A stretch of 32,704 bases of DNA. It comes from Acidobacteriota bacterium. GTDB taxonomy: Bacteria; Acidobacteriota; Terriglobia; Bryobacterales; Bryobacteraceae. Under the pieces are notes generated by a model. That model was not told the origin of the DNA and searched no databases. It saw nothing but the letters and a program-made list of their open reading frames with translations. The stretch lies in the NCBI GenBank assembly GCA_025353165.1, contig JANXRE010000013.1:1-32704 (forward strand), read 5' to 3'. The position numbers and the translations under genes were made by a program. Positions 24,662 to 32,702 of the stretch are shown one piece after another; within the stretch, counting starts at the first letter, position 1; each line of letters opens with the position of its first letter.

Positions 24662-25004
24662 TAGGCCGCGGCTCCGCGCCGATACCCTGGGTTCGAAACT
24701 CGTATTGCTGGATTTGCAGCGCCGCCTTGCCCGCCTCGAAGCGGATCACCCGGCCGCGCGCGACCAGCCGCAACCCGCACTTGGCGTTGAGCTGCGCGGG
24801 CCAACTTACGGACACCTCGAGAGACCTGCCCGGAACGAGCACGTTTTCGGCCGTAAACAGAACGCCTCCGCTGCTCATGTTAATGGTCCGGCCGCTGCCG
24901 GTCGTTTCGCTGCCTTTCATGCGTAAAACGCGGTAGCGGATTTCCCGCTCGATGGGGAATCGCTCCGCCGCCCTCCGGTCTTCCTGGCTGAATTGCCTTT
25001 CCAT
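24636..25004 (-). CDS. PilZ-domain protein with IS-derived C-terminus
   Basis: The 122-residue protein matches the PilZ fold that often binds cyclic di-GMP. The N-terminal motif [18 protein letters not shown] includes an RxxxR-like segment. The second motif, [16 protein letters not shown], corresponds to the (D/N)xSxxG element. It ends with the beta-barrel strands [37 protein letters not shown]. After [16 protein letters not shown] the frame runs across the IS630 right end (24661), so the last eight or so residues (TYLRNSA and its neighbour) are encoded by the transposon terminus. The core domain is complete, so the protein may remain functional. The gene is alone on its strand here. Confidence 0.85.
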   Translation of the reverse strand: MERQFSQEDRRAAERFPIEREIRYRVLRMKGSETTGSGRTINMSSGGVLFTAENVLVPGRSLEVSVSWPAQLNAKCGLRLVARGRVIRFEAGKAALQIQQYEFRTQGIGAEPRPSTYLRNSA

Positions 25005-25118
25005 GTCGCTGATGTACCCGCCTTACTCACAATACGGCTTCGGGCTCTTCGTATTAAATAGTCGGGTAGCTTCATTCGGCGTAGGACGATAGTACTAATC
25101 TCGCGCTATCATGCCTGC

Positions 25119-25586
25119 ATGCGAAAAACGGTTGTAGTGGCCGGCCTTCTCTTGCTCGCTGTTTCCGCGAGCGCGTTCGACAAGCGCGTAATCGTGCCTT
25201 CGGGATTCTCTGCCTCCGGTCCGTTCAGTCCGGGCATCCTGGTGGACGGCACCCTTTACGCCGCCGGCCAGGTGGGCCGCGACATGAAAACGAATTCCTT
25301 CCCCGCCGAGTTCGAGGCGGAAGTGGCGCAGTGCCTTGCGAACGTCGGAGCCATTCTCCACGAGGCCGGGATGGATTTTTCGGACGTGGTTGCGACGCAG
25401 GTTTTTCTGACGGACATGGAGATGTTCCCTCGGATGAACGCGGTCTACACCAAGGTGTTGGCGGAACCCCGCCCGGCGAGGACAACGGTCGGAGTGTCGA
25501 AGCTGGTGGGGACGGCGAGAATTGAGATCACGGTGACGGCGCGAAAGAGCCAGCCGCTGGTCCCACCTGCCGCGGGATCCCGCTGA
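25119..25586 (+). CDS. Exported RidA/YjgF-family protein
   Basis: The 155-residue protein carries a Sec signal peptide (MRKTVVVAGLLLLAVSASAF) followed by a complete RidA domain: SGFSASGPFSPGILVDGTLY, AAGQVGRDMKTN, FEAEVAQCLANVGAILHEAG, FSDVVATQVFLTDMEMFPRMNAVY, and PARTTVGVSKLVGTARIEIT. The PARTTVGV segment contains the Arg that binds the substrate carboxylate in RidA deaminases (R105-like), and the final Glu in RIEIT is also family-typical. RidA normally works in the cytoplasm, hydrolysing reactive enamine/imine intermediates. Export to the periplasm suggests another substrate. It is not clustered with obvious metabolic genes. Confidence 0.9.
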   Translation: MRKTVVVAGLLLLAVSASAFDKRVIVPSGFSASGPFSPGILVDGTLYAAGQVGRDMKTNSFPAEFEAEVAQCLANVGAILHEAGMDFSDVVATQVFLTDMEMFPRMNAVYTKVLAEPRPARTTVGVSKLVGTARIEITVTARKSQPLVPPAAGSR

Positions 25587-26180
25587 GCCGCATGCGGATC
25601 ACCGTGCGGCGGTCGTGTGAGGCGCCCGAATGCGGGAGCAAATGCATTCCCGTCTCGGCGTACACGGATACGTGAAACTCGCAGTTGTGCCTTTCGCGAT
25701 GGTGTAGAGGCACGTTGCGCAGTTTCTGTTTGGGATGCTCGCCGCGGATTCGTTGTCGCGTCGCCGGACGGAATGAAAACTGATCACGATTCAGCCGCCT
25801 GGCGATTCTGACGAAACAGCCACGGAGGCTGGGGTAGTGAACAGCCGGGAATACCATACCGAAATCGCCAGGCATTCGGCCGGTTTCCGGGAAGAACCGC
25901 GCGACATGGCGCAGCAATTCGTCTTCTAACTGCCGGAGTTGTTGTGGACGAACCAAATCAAAAGCTGTTGGCTACGTATTACCAGCATCTTCGCCGCTTC
26001 ACAGCATAGTCTGAAGGTCGGTTGTAATCAAGGTTGAGAATTGACCTTGTCAAGCCTCGCCGGGCGGAAGGTTTGAATGGGAATTTGGCCAGGGTCTGCG
26101 CCGAATTAATGTCAGATTACCGCGGCCCTCAATCGCCCAGTCGCATGGTGGATCGCGCCCGAATCCGACACGCGCGTCTC
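25587..26180. other. Intergenic region without a recognisable gene
   Basis: About 600 bp separate the RidA-like gene from the padR control region. Several frames are open for 60-140 codons, the longest on the minus strand at 25528-25956, but they are Arg/His/Pro-rich and I recognise no domain. A possible inverted repeat, CAAGGT and ACCTTG with a 9-base loop, lies at 26029-26049. The region may hold decayed genes that can no longer be read. Confidence 0.5.
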
Positions 26181-26230
26181 CTGTGGCAATGCCACACTGA
26201 GTATGGCATACTGATGTGCGTATGCCACAG
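26181..26230. promoter_or_regulatory. Palindromic operator cluster over the padR start
   Basis: Three related dyads occur within 50 bp. TGTGGCAATGCCACA (26182-26196) is a perfect 15-bp palindrome. GTATGGCATAC (26201-26211) is a perfect 11-bp palindrome. TGCCACAG (26223-26230) pairs with CTGTGGCA (26181-26188) and overlaps the first codons of padR. Spacing and position suit autoregulation by PadR, which binds such dyads as a dimer. Confidence 0.6.
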
Positions 26231-26566
26231 GAAAGCAGGCTGGACCTGTTGCAGGGCACTCTGGACGTGATGGTCCTGCAAACGCTGGCCGCGATTGGAC
26301 CGCTGCATGGGTACGGGATTGCCCGGCGCATTGAGCAGGTTAGCGGCGACCAAATTCTTCTGAATCAAGGCACGATCTATGCGGCCCTGGTGCGGCTGCA
26401 GCATCGCGGCTGGATTACGGCCCAGTGGGGAACGTCGGACAACAATCGCAAGGCGAAGTTCTACTCCATCACCAGGAAAGGGCGCAAGCAACTGGCGGCC
26501 GACGTGGCGTATTGGGAGAGGCTCGCTGAAGTGATGGGGCGCATGCTCAACGGAGAGAAAGCATGA
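26222..26566 (+). CDS. PadR-family transcriptional regulator
   Basis: The 114-residue protein from ATG 26222 (a GTG at 26216 is in frame) reads MPQESRLDLLQGTLDVMVLQ, TLAAIGPLHGYGIARRIEQV, LNQGTIYAALVRLQHRGWIT and KAKFYSITRKGRKQLAAD. This is the winged-helix PadR domain of the short type found next to ADOP permeases in Acidobacteria. The last codons (AYWERLAEVMGRMLNGEKA) form the dimerisation helix. The stop overlaps the permease ATG (ATGA at 26563-26566), so both are co-translated. It presumably represses this pair, and the ligand is unknown. The palindromic operator candidates lie over its own start. Confidence 0.93.
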   Translation: MPQESRLDLLQGTLDVMVLQTLAAIGPLHGYGIARRIEQVSGDQILLNQGTIYAALVRLQHRGWITAQWGTSDNNRKAKFYSITRKGRKQLAADVAYWERLAEVMGRMLNGEKA

Positions 26567-29199
26567 TCGAACTCTGGCGTAGATTTGCCGCAATGTTCCA
26601 CCGGCGGCAACTTGATGCGGAGTTAGAGGCTGAACTGGCTTCGCATCTGCATCTGGCGATCCAGGAAAACTTAAGACAAGGCATGCCGCCGGAAGAAGCG
26701 CGGCGGAAAGCGATGATCGGGATGGGCGGATTGGAGCAAGCCAAAGAAGAACAGCGCGATGCGCGCGGACTGCCGGCGATGGAGAGCGTCGTGCAGGACC
26801 TGCGCTATGCCTTTCGCACCCTCCGGCGGGATGCCGGATTCACGACCTTTGCGATTCTGATCATCGGCCTCGGCATTGGTGCAAGCTCGACGGTGTTTAG
26901 CGTGCTCGACACGCTGCTGGTTCGGCCGCTGCCGTTTAAGGATCCGGGCAGCCTGATCTGGATTGCGAACCGGACCCAAGTGGACGGCGACCTGTCGGGC
27001 GCGACGGTGCAGGTGGGGCGCTTGCTGAATTTGCGCGAGCGGAACAAATCGTTCTCGGACATCGCCGGATATTTTGCCTTTTATGGCGTGGGCGACAGCA
27101 AGCTCAGTGGGAACGGCGAGCCGGAGCGGCTGAGCGCGGTGCCGGTCTCGCAGAATTTTTTCCCGTTGCTGGGCGTGCAGCCGCAATTGGGCAGGCAATT
27201 CAGCGCCGAGGAATGCAAGTGGAATGGACCGAAGGCGGTGCTCCTCAGCCACGGGTTATGGGAGCGGCGTTTCGCTTCCGATCCGGACATTGTGGGCAAG
27301 CCGCTCAGGCTCGACGATGCCGACGTGACGGTGGCGGGAGTGATGCCCGCCTCCTTCGATTTTGCGGCGGTGTTCGCGCCCGGCACGCATGTCGATCTCT
27401 TTTCTTCCTTCCCGCTCTCCCAGGAGACCGACCGCTGGGGAAACACCCTGGCGCTGGTGGGACGCTTAAAGCCGGGAGTCGCCATTGGGCGCGCGCAGGC
27501 GGAGGCCGACATCCTGGGAGCGCACATCACGGCCGAAAACCCGCGCGCGAACGGACTGGATCCCAAGCTGACGTTCTTAGGACAGCATGTCAGCGGGCGG
27601 GTGCGCCCCGCTCTGCTGGTGTTGGCGTGCTCGGTCGGGGTAGTGATGCTGATCGTGTGCGCGAACCTTTCGAATTTGCTGCTGGCGCGAACGGCGACGC
27701 GGCAGAAGGAGGTGGCGATTCGCATGGCCCTGGGCGCGGGGCGGAAACGCCTGATTCGTCAACTGCTGACGGAGAGTATCGTGCTGACGTTCTGTGGAGC
27801 CTCGCTGGGCCTGGCGCTCGCGGTGGGCGCAACGCGGGCCGTTGCGCACCTGGATGCGTTCAGCATTCCGCTGCTGAGCGGCGTGCGGGTGGACGGGGTC
27901 GCGCTGGGCTTCACGTTGCTGGCGGCGGTGGCGACGGGCCTGGTGCTGGGGATGGCTCCGGCATTGCAGGCGGCGTCGATTCCGCTGAGCGCTTCGCTGG
28001 GGCAGCGCGGCCATAGTGAAGGGAAGCGGCACAACTGGATTCGCAGCGCGCTGGTCGTCTCGGAAATCGCTTTCTCGTGCGTGCTGCTGGTGGGCGCGGG
28101 GTTGCTCATACGCAGCTTCGTACGAGTGCTGGAGGTGGATCCGGGGTTCCGGCCGGAAAGCGCGGCGGCCTGGCGGATCGATCCCAGCTCGCAATACAAA
28201 ACACAAGCGCAGCAGAACGCCTATTTCGATGAAGCGCTGCGGCTGGTGAGGGCCATACCGGGAGTCCAATCGGCGGGTTTGACGGACGTGTTGCCGCTGG
28301 GCCACAACCGGAGCTGGGGATCTGCTGCGAAAGGGCAGACGTACAAGGACGGCGATTACCCGAGCGCGTTCGTCCGCGTCATCAGCGACGGTTATGTCAA
28401 AGCGCTGGGCATGACCTTGAAGGCGGGCCGTGACCTGAGCCCGCGGGATACTCCGACCAGCGGCACGCCGGTGATCCTCATCAACGAAACGATGGCACAC
28501 AGGCTCTGGCCAGGCCAGGATCCACTTGGGAAGTTCGTCGCGGGGGCTTGCGGCGTCGACAGACAGGTGGTCGGCGTCGTTGGCGACGTGCGGCATGTCG
28601 CGCTGGAGCAAGGCTCCGGTTCCGAGATGTACTTGCCGATCCGGCAATGCCAGGATTGGGGGTCGGTGGATCTGGTGGTACGTTCCACGCTGCCGCCGCC
28701 GGTATTAGCCTCGAGCGTCGAAACGAGTCTTCGATCTTTGGTACCCGACTTGCCCAAGGGCGGGATGAAGCCCTTGACTCAACTGGTAGACCGGGCGGTT
28801 TCGCCGCGCCGGTTTATTGTGCTGCTGATGGCGGGGTTCGCGGGATTTGCGCTGGTGCTGGCTTCGCTGGGGATTTACGGAGTGATTTCGTATTCGGTCA
28901 CGCGAAGGACGCAGGAGATTGGGATTCGCATGGCGTTAGGCGCATCAACGGGCCAAGTGCAGGGGCGGATTGTCATGCAGACTCTAGGGCTGGCCGCGAT
29001 CGGGCTGACCATCGGAGCGGTGGCTTCCTCTGGATTGGCTCGGGCGCTAAGCGGGCTGCTGTTCGGCGTGACATATCGGGATCCCTTCACCTTCCTCGCG
29101 GCCGCGGCGGTTCTGCTGGGAGTCGCGGTGCTCGCGGGTTATCTTCCAGCGCGCAAGGCTTCGCGGATCGATCCCATGATCGCTTTGCGCGCGGACTAG
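26563..29199 (+). CDS. ADOP-family ABC transporter permease
   Basis: The 878-residue permease has the ADOP layout (acidobacterial duplicated orphan permease). A short cytoplasmic N-terminal domain (RRQLDAELEAELASHLHLAI, PPEEARRKAMIGMGGLEQAKEEQRD) is followed by DLRYAFRTLRRDAGFTTFAI and the first transmembrane helix, and then a MacB-like periplasmic domain (PLLGVQPQLGRQFSAEE, VLLSHGLWERRFASDPDIVG). An FtsX-type bundle with RQKEVAIRMALGAGRKRLIR comes next, then a second copy of the module ending RTQEIGIRMALGASTGQVQG and RKASRIDPMIALRAD. No ATP-binding subunit is adjacent, as usual for this group. The substrate is unknown. A damaged relative is at 10640-11472. Confidence 0.93.
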   Translation: MIELWRRFAAMFHRRQLDAELEAELASHLHLAIQENLRQGMPPEEARRKAMIGMGGLEQAKEEQRDARGLPAMESVVQDLRYAFRTLRRDAGFTTFAILIIGLGIGASSTVFSVLDTLLVRPLPFKDPGSLIWIANRTQVDGDLSGATVQVGRLLNLRERNKSFSDIAGYFAFYGVGDSKLSGNGEPERLSAVPVSQNFFPLLGVQPQLGRQFSAEECKWNGPKAVLLSHGLWERRFASDPDIVGKPLRLDDADVTVAGVMPASFDFAAVFAPGTHVDLFSSFPLSQETDRWGNTLALVGRLKPGVAIGRAQAEADILGAHITAENPRANGLDPKLTFLGQHVSGRVRPALLVLACSVGVVMLIVCANLSNLLLARTATRQKEVAIRMALGAGRKRLIRQLLTESIVLTFCGASLGLALAVGATRAVAHLDAFSIPLLSGVRVDGVALGFTLLAAVATGLVLGMAPALQAASIPLSASLGQRGHSEGKRHNWIRSALVVSEIAFSCVLLVGAGLLIRSFVRVLEVDPGFRPESAAAWRIDPSSQYKTQAQQNAYFDEALRLVRAIPGVQSAGLTDVLPLGHNRSWGSAAKGQTYKDGDYPSAFVRVISDGYVKALGMTLKAGRDLSPRDTPTSGTPVILINETMAHRLWPGQDPLGKFVAGACGVDRQVVGVVGDVRHVALEQGSGSEMYLPIRQCQDWGSVDLVVRSTLPPPVLASSVETSLRSLVPDLPKGGMKPLTQLVDRAVSPRRFIVLLMAGFAGFALVLASLGIYGVISYSVTRRTQEIGIRMALGASTGQVQGRIVMQTLGLAAIGLTIGAVASSGLARALSGLLFGVTYRDPFTFLAAAAVLLGVAVLAGYLPARKASRIDPMIALRAD

Positions 29200-29201
29200 A
29201 A

Positions 29202-30095
29202 CTAGAACGGAAACATCCGCTTTAACTCTTCGCCCGACGGCTGCCGCCCGTACTCGCAGACCTCGAACCCTTGCGCGTAGCGGATCTTCCGGCCGCGCTC
29301 TTCGCCATAGAACTTGACGAGCGCATCGCGATAACTGTCCGCGGACTCGGCGTAGCGCTTGGCGAGCTCCCGGCGAACTTCATCGCGCCGCCGCTGGCGT
29401 CCGGCTGGGTCTTCCGGAAACAGCCCGGCGTATCCGTTCGCGCCCCCTTCGTGAATCTGCGACTCCATCACCAGGAGCGCATCCAGAGTAGGCTCGATCA
29501 CGTCGTCGATACTCACGGCCACATCCGCCCGGAATGGATTCGGGCGCTGGAACTCATCCGATGCATAAAGGAAGACCGGGTTCTTTTTCAGCGCCGGCAC
29601 GTCCGGACAGAAGAACGGCACCGTCACCATGTAGGCGGAGTCCTGCACCAGCATCGACGTGTAGCGGTGATCGGGATGGTAATCGTTGGGCCGGTTGGCA
29701 ATGACGATATCCGCATTCCATTGGCGAATCAGCCGCGTAATGATTTTACGGTTCTCGAGCGTGGGCAGAATCTCGCCGTCGTGAATGTCGATTACCTCGG
29801 TGGCGACGCCGAGACGCCGGCCCACCTCCATCACCTCCTTCCTCCGCCGTTCGGCCAGCGGCCCGCCGGCCATCTGCCAGTGCCCGATGTCGCCATTGGT
29901 CGTCGAGACGAGCTTCACGTGATGCCCCATGCGCGCCCACTTCATCGCGACGCCGGCTCCGCGATACTCCGCGTCGTCGGGATGCGCACCGAAGATGATG
30001 ATGCGCAACTTGCCGTCTTCCGGCGGAGCCTGCGCGGCCGCCGGCAAAACTCCAAGCCCTCCCGCCACGAGCAAGTTCAAGATTCGCGTATTCAT
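29202..30095 (-). CDS. Secreted PIG-L family deacetylase
   Basis: The 297-residue protein starts at ATG 30095 after AAGGAAGG (about 6 bp). It has a Sec signal peptide (MNTRILNLLVAGGLGVLPAAAQA). The LmbE/PIG-L domain carries the zinc-binding AHPDDAE motif (FGAHPDDAEYRGAGVAMKWA), then LVSTTNGDIGHWQ, and later the family His in ANRPNDYHPDHRYT. These enzymes remove N-acetyl groups from GlcNAc-type substrates. The exported location suggests action on extracellular glycans. The C-terminal extension (RRELAKRYAESADSYRDALV) is longer than in the minimal enzyme. The stop converges with the ADOP gene 2 bp away, and its 5' end diverges from the DUF333-like gene. Confidence 0.93.
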   Translation of the reverse strand: MNTRILNLLVAGGLGVLPAAAQAPPEDGKLRIIIFGAHPDDAEYRGAGVAMKWARMGHHVKLVSTTNGDIGHWQMAGGPLAERRRKEVMEVGRRLGVATEVIDIHDGEILPTLENRKIITRLIRQWNADIVIANRPNDYHPDHRYTSMLVQDSAYMVTVPFFCPDVPALKKNPVFLYASDEFQRPNPFRADVAVSIDDVIEPTLDALLVMESQIHEGGANGYAGLFPEDPAGRQRRRDEVRRELAKRYAESADSYRDALVKFYGEERGRKIRYAQGFEVCEYGRQPSGEELKRMFPF

Positions 30096-30138
30096 AAGCA
30101 CCTTCCTTTCGCACCGAATATACCCCATTCCCGCTGGG

Positions 30139-30168
30139 TTGACAGACTCGGCCGCGGCTGTCTACGCT
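30139..30168 (+). promoter_or_regulatory. Predicted promoter for the DUF333-like secreted protein
   Basis: A perfect TTGACA (30139-30144) is followed after 18 bp by a poor -10 (TACGCT, 30163-30168). The ATG at 30179 follows a GAAGGG ribosome site. The promoter sits in the 83-bp divergent gap with the PIG-L gene. Confidence 0.4.
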
Positions 30169-30178
30169 GAAGGGCACC

Positions 30179-30754
30179 ATGAACACCCGAACATTCCAGT
30201 CCGCGCTCGGCATCCTGCCGGCGCTCGCACTCCTGGCCGGAGGCGGCGCTCTGCAAGTGCAAGGCGACACCGAGCCGAATCTAAACCTCACCACTGGACC
30301 GGCAGCGCAGTACTGCGCCGACAAGGGCGGCGTGGTCGAGTATCGCCACCCGTTTTACGGCACCAACAATCCCAATCCCCTCCGGCTGGCTGGAACGCTC
30401 GCGTTCTGCTCCTTCACGGCCAGCGACGGCTCCAGCATCCACCTGTCGCTCGAAACGCTGTACACCAAGCATCCGACGCTCGCGACGCTCGCCTATTACG
30501 CAAAGGTGACGCCGGGAAAATGCACGGGCAATCCGGCCTCCTGTTACTGCTCGCTGCTGGGCGGCACCGACCTGTTCGGCGGAATCAACGCCGCCGGCGG
30601 AGCCTGGGTGAATCACAACTCGGCGATCGTCGACCTCGACGCTTGCATCTTCCCCGACCTGTCGACTATCGATTCCTGGGGCCTGACCTATCATTCCGCC
30701 GGCATCATCCGCGGAATCGATCTGGCGAAGGTGCTCCGCTATCCCAAGCCGTAG
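30179..30754 (+). CDS. Secreted cysteine-containing protein, DUF333-like N-terminal half
   Basis: The 191-residue protein has a signal peptide (FQSALGILPALALLAGGGA). The mature part contains GPAAQYCADKGGVVEYR and, after an insertion, LAFCSFTASDGSSIHLSLETL. This resembles the Cys pattern of DUF333 (AAxYCxxxGGxLExR ... GxCxFxDGS), though the spacing is longer. The second half has more cysteines (GKCTGNPASCYCSLLGG, DLDACIF), suggesting a disulfide-stabilised exported domain that I do not recognise. Function unknown. It follows the divergent promoter with PIG-L and lies 35 bp before the Tat-exported isomerase-like gene on the same strand. Confidence 0.7.
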   Translation: MNTRTFQSALGILPALALLAGGGALQVQGDTEPNLNLTTGPAAQYCADKGGVVEYRHPFYGTNNPNPLRLAGTLAFCSFTASDGSSIHLSLETLYTKHPTLATLAYYAKVTPGKCTGNPASCYCSLLGGTDLFGGINAAGGAWVNHNSAIVDLDACIFPDLSTIDSWGLTYHSAGIIRGIDLAKVLRYPKP

Positions 30755-30789
30755 GCGCTTGTTTTCGGCACCCTGATAGCATGGTGGGA

Positions 30790-31824
30790 ATGACTCGCCG
30801 GACACTTCTCGGCGCCGCCGCCGCCGCCGCGGCGCTCCCCGCTTTCGCGGCGAGCCAGGACGTGCGCTTCGGGCTCGATCTGTTCAGCATTCGCTCGGCG
30901 CCCTGGGATGCATTTCAGTTTCTCGACTACGCCGCCAAGCACGGCGTGAAGGTGGTGCACTTCTCCGAGATCCGGTTCCTGGGCAGTCTTGAGGACGACC
31001 ACCTGAAGCTCGTGCGCGCGCACTCAGAGAAACTCGGCATCCAGGTTGAGATCGGAATGCGGTCCATCTGCCCGACATCCTCGGCCTTCGATCCGAAGCT
31101 CGGAACGGCGCAAGAGCAGATCGCGCGCATGCTGCACGCGGCCCAGGTGGTCGGGTCGCCGTTCGTCCGCTGCTTCCTCGGTTTCTTCAACGACCGGCGC
31201 GCGGAAGGCGGCATCGATCGCCACATCGAGAAAACGGTGCAAGTGCTTCGAAGCGTCCGTTCCCAAGTGGTCGACAGCGGCCTGAAGATGGCCGTCGAGA
31301 ACCATGGCGGCGACATGCAGGCCCGCGAGCTGAAAACGCTGATCGAGGCCGCCGGCAAGGATTTCGTCGGCGCGTGTCTCGACTCCGGCAACCCGCTATG
31401 GGCCATCGAGGATCCGCACCTCACGCTTGAAACCCTGGCGCCGTATGTACTCACCAGCCACGTCCGCGACACGGCGGTGTGGCGCGTCCCCGAGGGCGCG
31501 GCGGTCGCGTGGACGCGCATGGGCGAAGGCAACGTCGGCATCGCCGAGTATATTCGGAAGTACCGCAAGCTGTGCGCCGGACGCGCGCTGTCGCTCGAGA
31601 TCATCGTCACCGAACCGCGCATCTACCCCTATCTCAGCGATCCGAAGTTTTGGGACGCGTACCGCACTACGCCCGCCTGGGAGTTCAGCCGCTTCCTCGC
31701 GATCGCAGAGAAGGGGAAGCCGCTTCCGCCCGACCCGCCCGTGGCGAAAGGGAAGGAAGCCGAGCGGGAACGCCAGGATCTGGAAGCCAGTATGCGTTGG
31801 ACACAGGAGCAACTGCGCGCATGA
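30790..31824 (+). CDS. Tat-exported sugar-phosphate isomerase/epimerase-like TIM-barrel protein
   Basis: ATG 30790 (after GGTGGGA) gives MTRRTLLGAAAAAAALPAFA, a twin-arginine signal. ATG 30781 is an in-frame alternative without a ribosome site. The mature part is an AP-endonuclease-2-type TIM barrel: VRFGLDLFSIRSAPWDAFQF, KVVHFSEIRFLGSLEDDHLK, IQVEIGMRSICPTSS, VGSPFVRCFLGFFND, KMAVENHGGDMQARELKTLI (metal-binding Glu and His), GACLDSGNPLWAIEDPHLTL and VLTSHVRDTA. Such exported xylose-isomerase-like proteins are common in Acidobacteria and Planctomycetes. The substrate is unknown. The stop overlaps the SDR start (ATGA), so the two probably act together in sugar or polyol modification, although the SDR lacks an export signal. 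Confidence 0.9.
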   Translation: MTRRTLLGAAAAAAALPAFAASQDVRFGLDLFSIRSAPWDAFQFLDYAAKHGVKVVHFSEIRFLGSLEDDHLKLVRAHSEKLGIQVEIGMRSICPTSSAFDPKLGTAQEQIARMLHAAQVVGSPFVRCFLGFFNDRRAEGGIDRHIEKTVQVLRSVRSQVVDSGLKMAVENHGGDMQARELKTLIEAAGKDFVGACLDSGNPLWAIEDPHLTLETLAPYVLTSHVRDTAVWRVPEGAAVAWTRMGEGNVGIAEYIRKYRKLCAGRALSLEIIVTEPRIYPYLSDPKFWDAYRTTPAWEFSRFLAIAEKGKPLPPDPPVAKGKEAERERQDLEASMRWTQEQLRA

Positions 31825-32585
31825 GCGGAACACTGGAAGGTAAAGTAGCGGTAGTGACCGGAGCGAGCCGCGGCATCGGACACGCCATCGCGCAAAGATT
31901 CGCGCGGGAAGGCGCGACCGTTGTCATCTGCGGGCGCAAGCAGGAAACGCTCGCGGAAGTCGCCGCCGGCACGGATGCGACGCCAGGCAGGTTGGTCCCC
32001 ATGGCGTGCCACGTCGGGCGGGCCGACGACATCAAGCGCCTGGTCGACTCCACCCACCAACAGTTCGGCAAAATCGACATCCTGGTAAACAACGCGGCTA
32101 CGAACATCGCGCAGGAGCCCTGCCTGCAAATCGACGAGGGCAAGTTCGACAAGATGGTGGAGATCAATCTGAAGAGCGCCTTCCGCCTGATCCAGGCCAT
32201 CGCGCCGGGAATGTGCGCCCGCGGATCGGGCTCCATCATCAACATCGCGTCCATCTCCGGGCTGAAGCCTCAGCTCCACGGGCTGCTGTACAGCATGACC
32301 AAAGCCGCGTTGATCATGATGACGAAATCGTACGCGCTGGAGCTTGGCCCGCGCGGCGTGCGGGTGAACGCCATCGCGCCCGGCCTCATTAAGACCGTGC
32401 TGAGCGAATACTATTGGGGCAACGAAGAGCGCCTGAACCTGCAACTGTCGAAGCAGCCGATCCGGCACATCGGGCAGCCGGAGGAGATCGCCGAGCTGGC
32501 GCTGCTGATGGCCGGCGACCAGTCGTCCTACATGACCGGCCAGTGCGTGGTGGTCGACGGAGGCGTGCTGTTAAGCTCGATTTAG
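31821..32585 (+). CDS. Short-chain dehydrogenase/reductase (SDR), classical type
   Basis: The 254-residue protein has the classical SDR pattern: the cofactor-binding TGASRGIGHAIAQRFAREGA (TGxxxGxG) near residue 14, DILVNNAATNIAQEP (NNA), then SGSIINIASISGLKPQ with the catalytic Ser, and the YxxxK pair in YSMTKAALIMMTKSYALELG. It ends with RVNAIAPGLIKT and the C-terminal SSYMTGQCVVVDGGVLL. Asp or Arg determinants for NAD versus NADP are not decisive; the second-strand end reads VVICGRKQ, where the Arg suggests NADP. ATG 31821 overlaps the upstream stop (ATGA). A 3-oxoacyl-ACP reductase-like or polyol dehydrogenase role is possible. Confidence 0.93.
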   Translation: MSGTLEGKVAVVTGASRGIGHAIAQRFAREGATVVICGRKQETLAEVAAGTDATPGRLVPMACHVGRADDIKRLVDSTHQQFGKIDILVNNAATNIAQEPCLQIDEGKFDKMVEINLKSAFRLIQAIAPGMCARGSGSIINIASISGLKPQLHGLLYSMTKAALIMMTKSYALELGPRGVRVNAIAPGLIKTVLSEYYWGNEERLNLQLSKQPIRHIGQPEEIAELALLMAGDQSSYMTGQCVVVDGGVLLSSI

Positions 32586-32684
32586 TGCCTGTCAACAGAC
32601 CACACAAATTATTGAAGTTCGCAAAACCAAGTGACAAGACTTGCGGTCGGTGCGTCATTCCGAGCCACGACCGTGGTGGGATTT

Positions 32685-32702
32685 CCGTGGCGCACGCACT
32701 CG
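32685..32702. repeat. Second copy of REP-like repeat (cut by window edge)
   Basis: TCCGTGGCGCACGCACTC at 32685-32702 is identical to the start of the hairpin element near 19552. The two adjacent bases (GT) run to the window edge, so the expected second arm is not visible. It is preceded by CCACGACCGTGG, a short palindrome at about 32665. It lies downstream of the SDR gene, in the gap after the stop, as the first copy lies downstream of the peptidase. Confidence 0.6.

Noticed and set aside
26029-26049. Inverted repeat CAAGGT-N9-ACCTTG upstream of padR.
   Set aside because: Six-bp arms without a T run or nearby gene end; too weak to call an operator or terminator.
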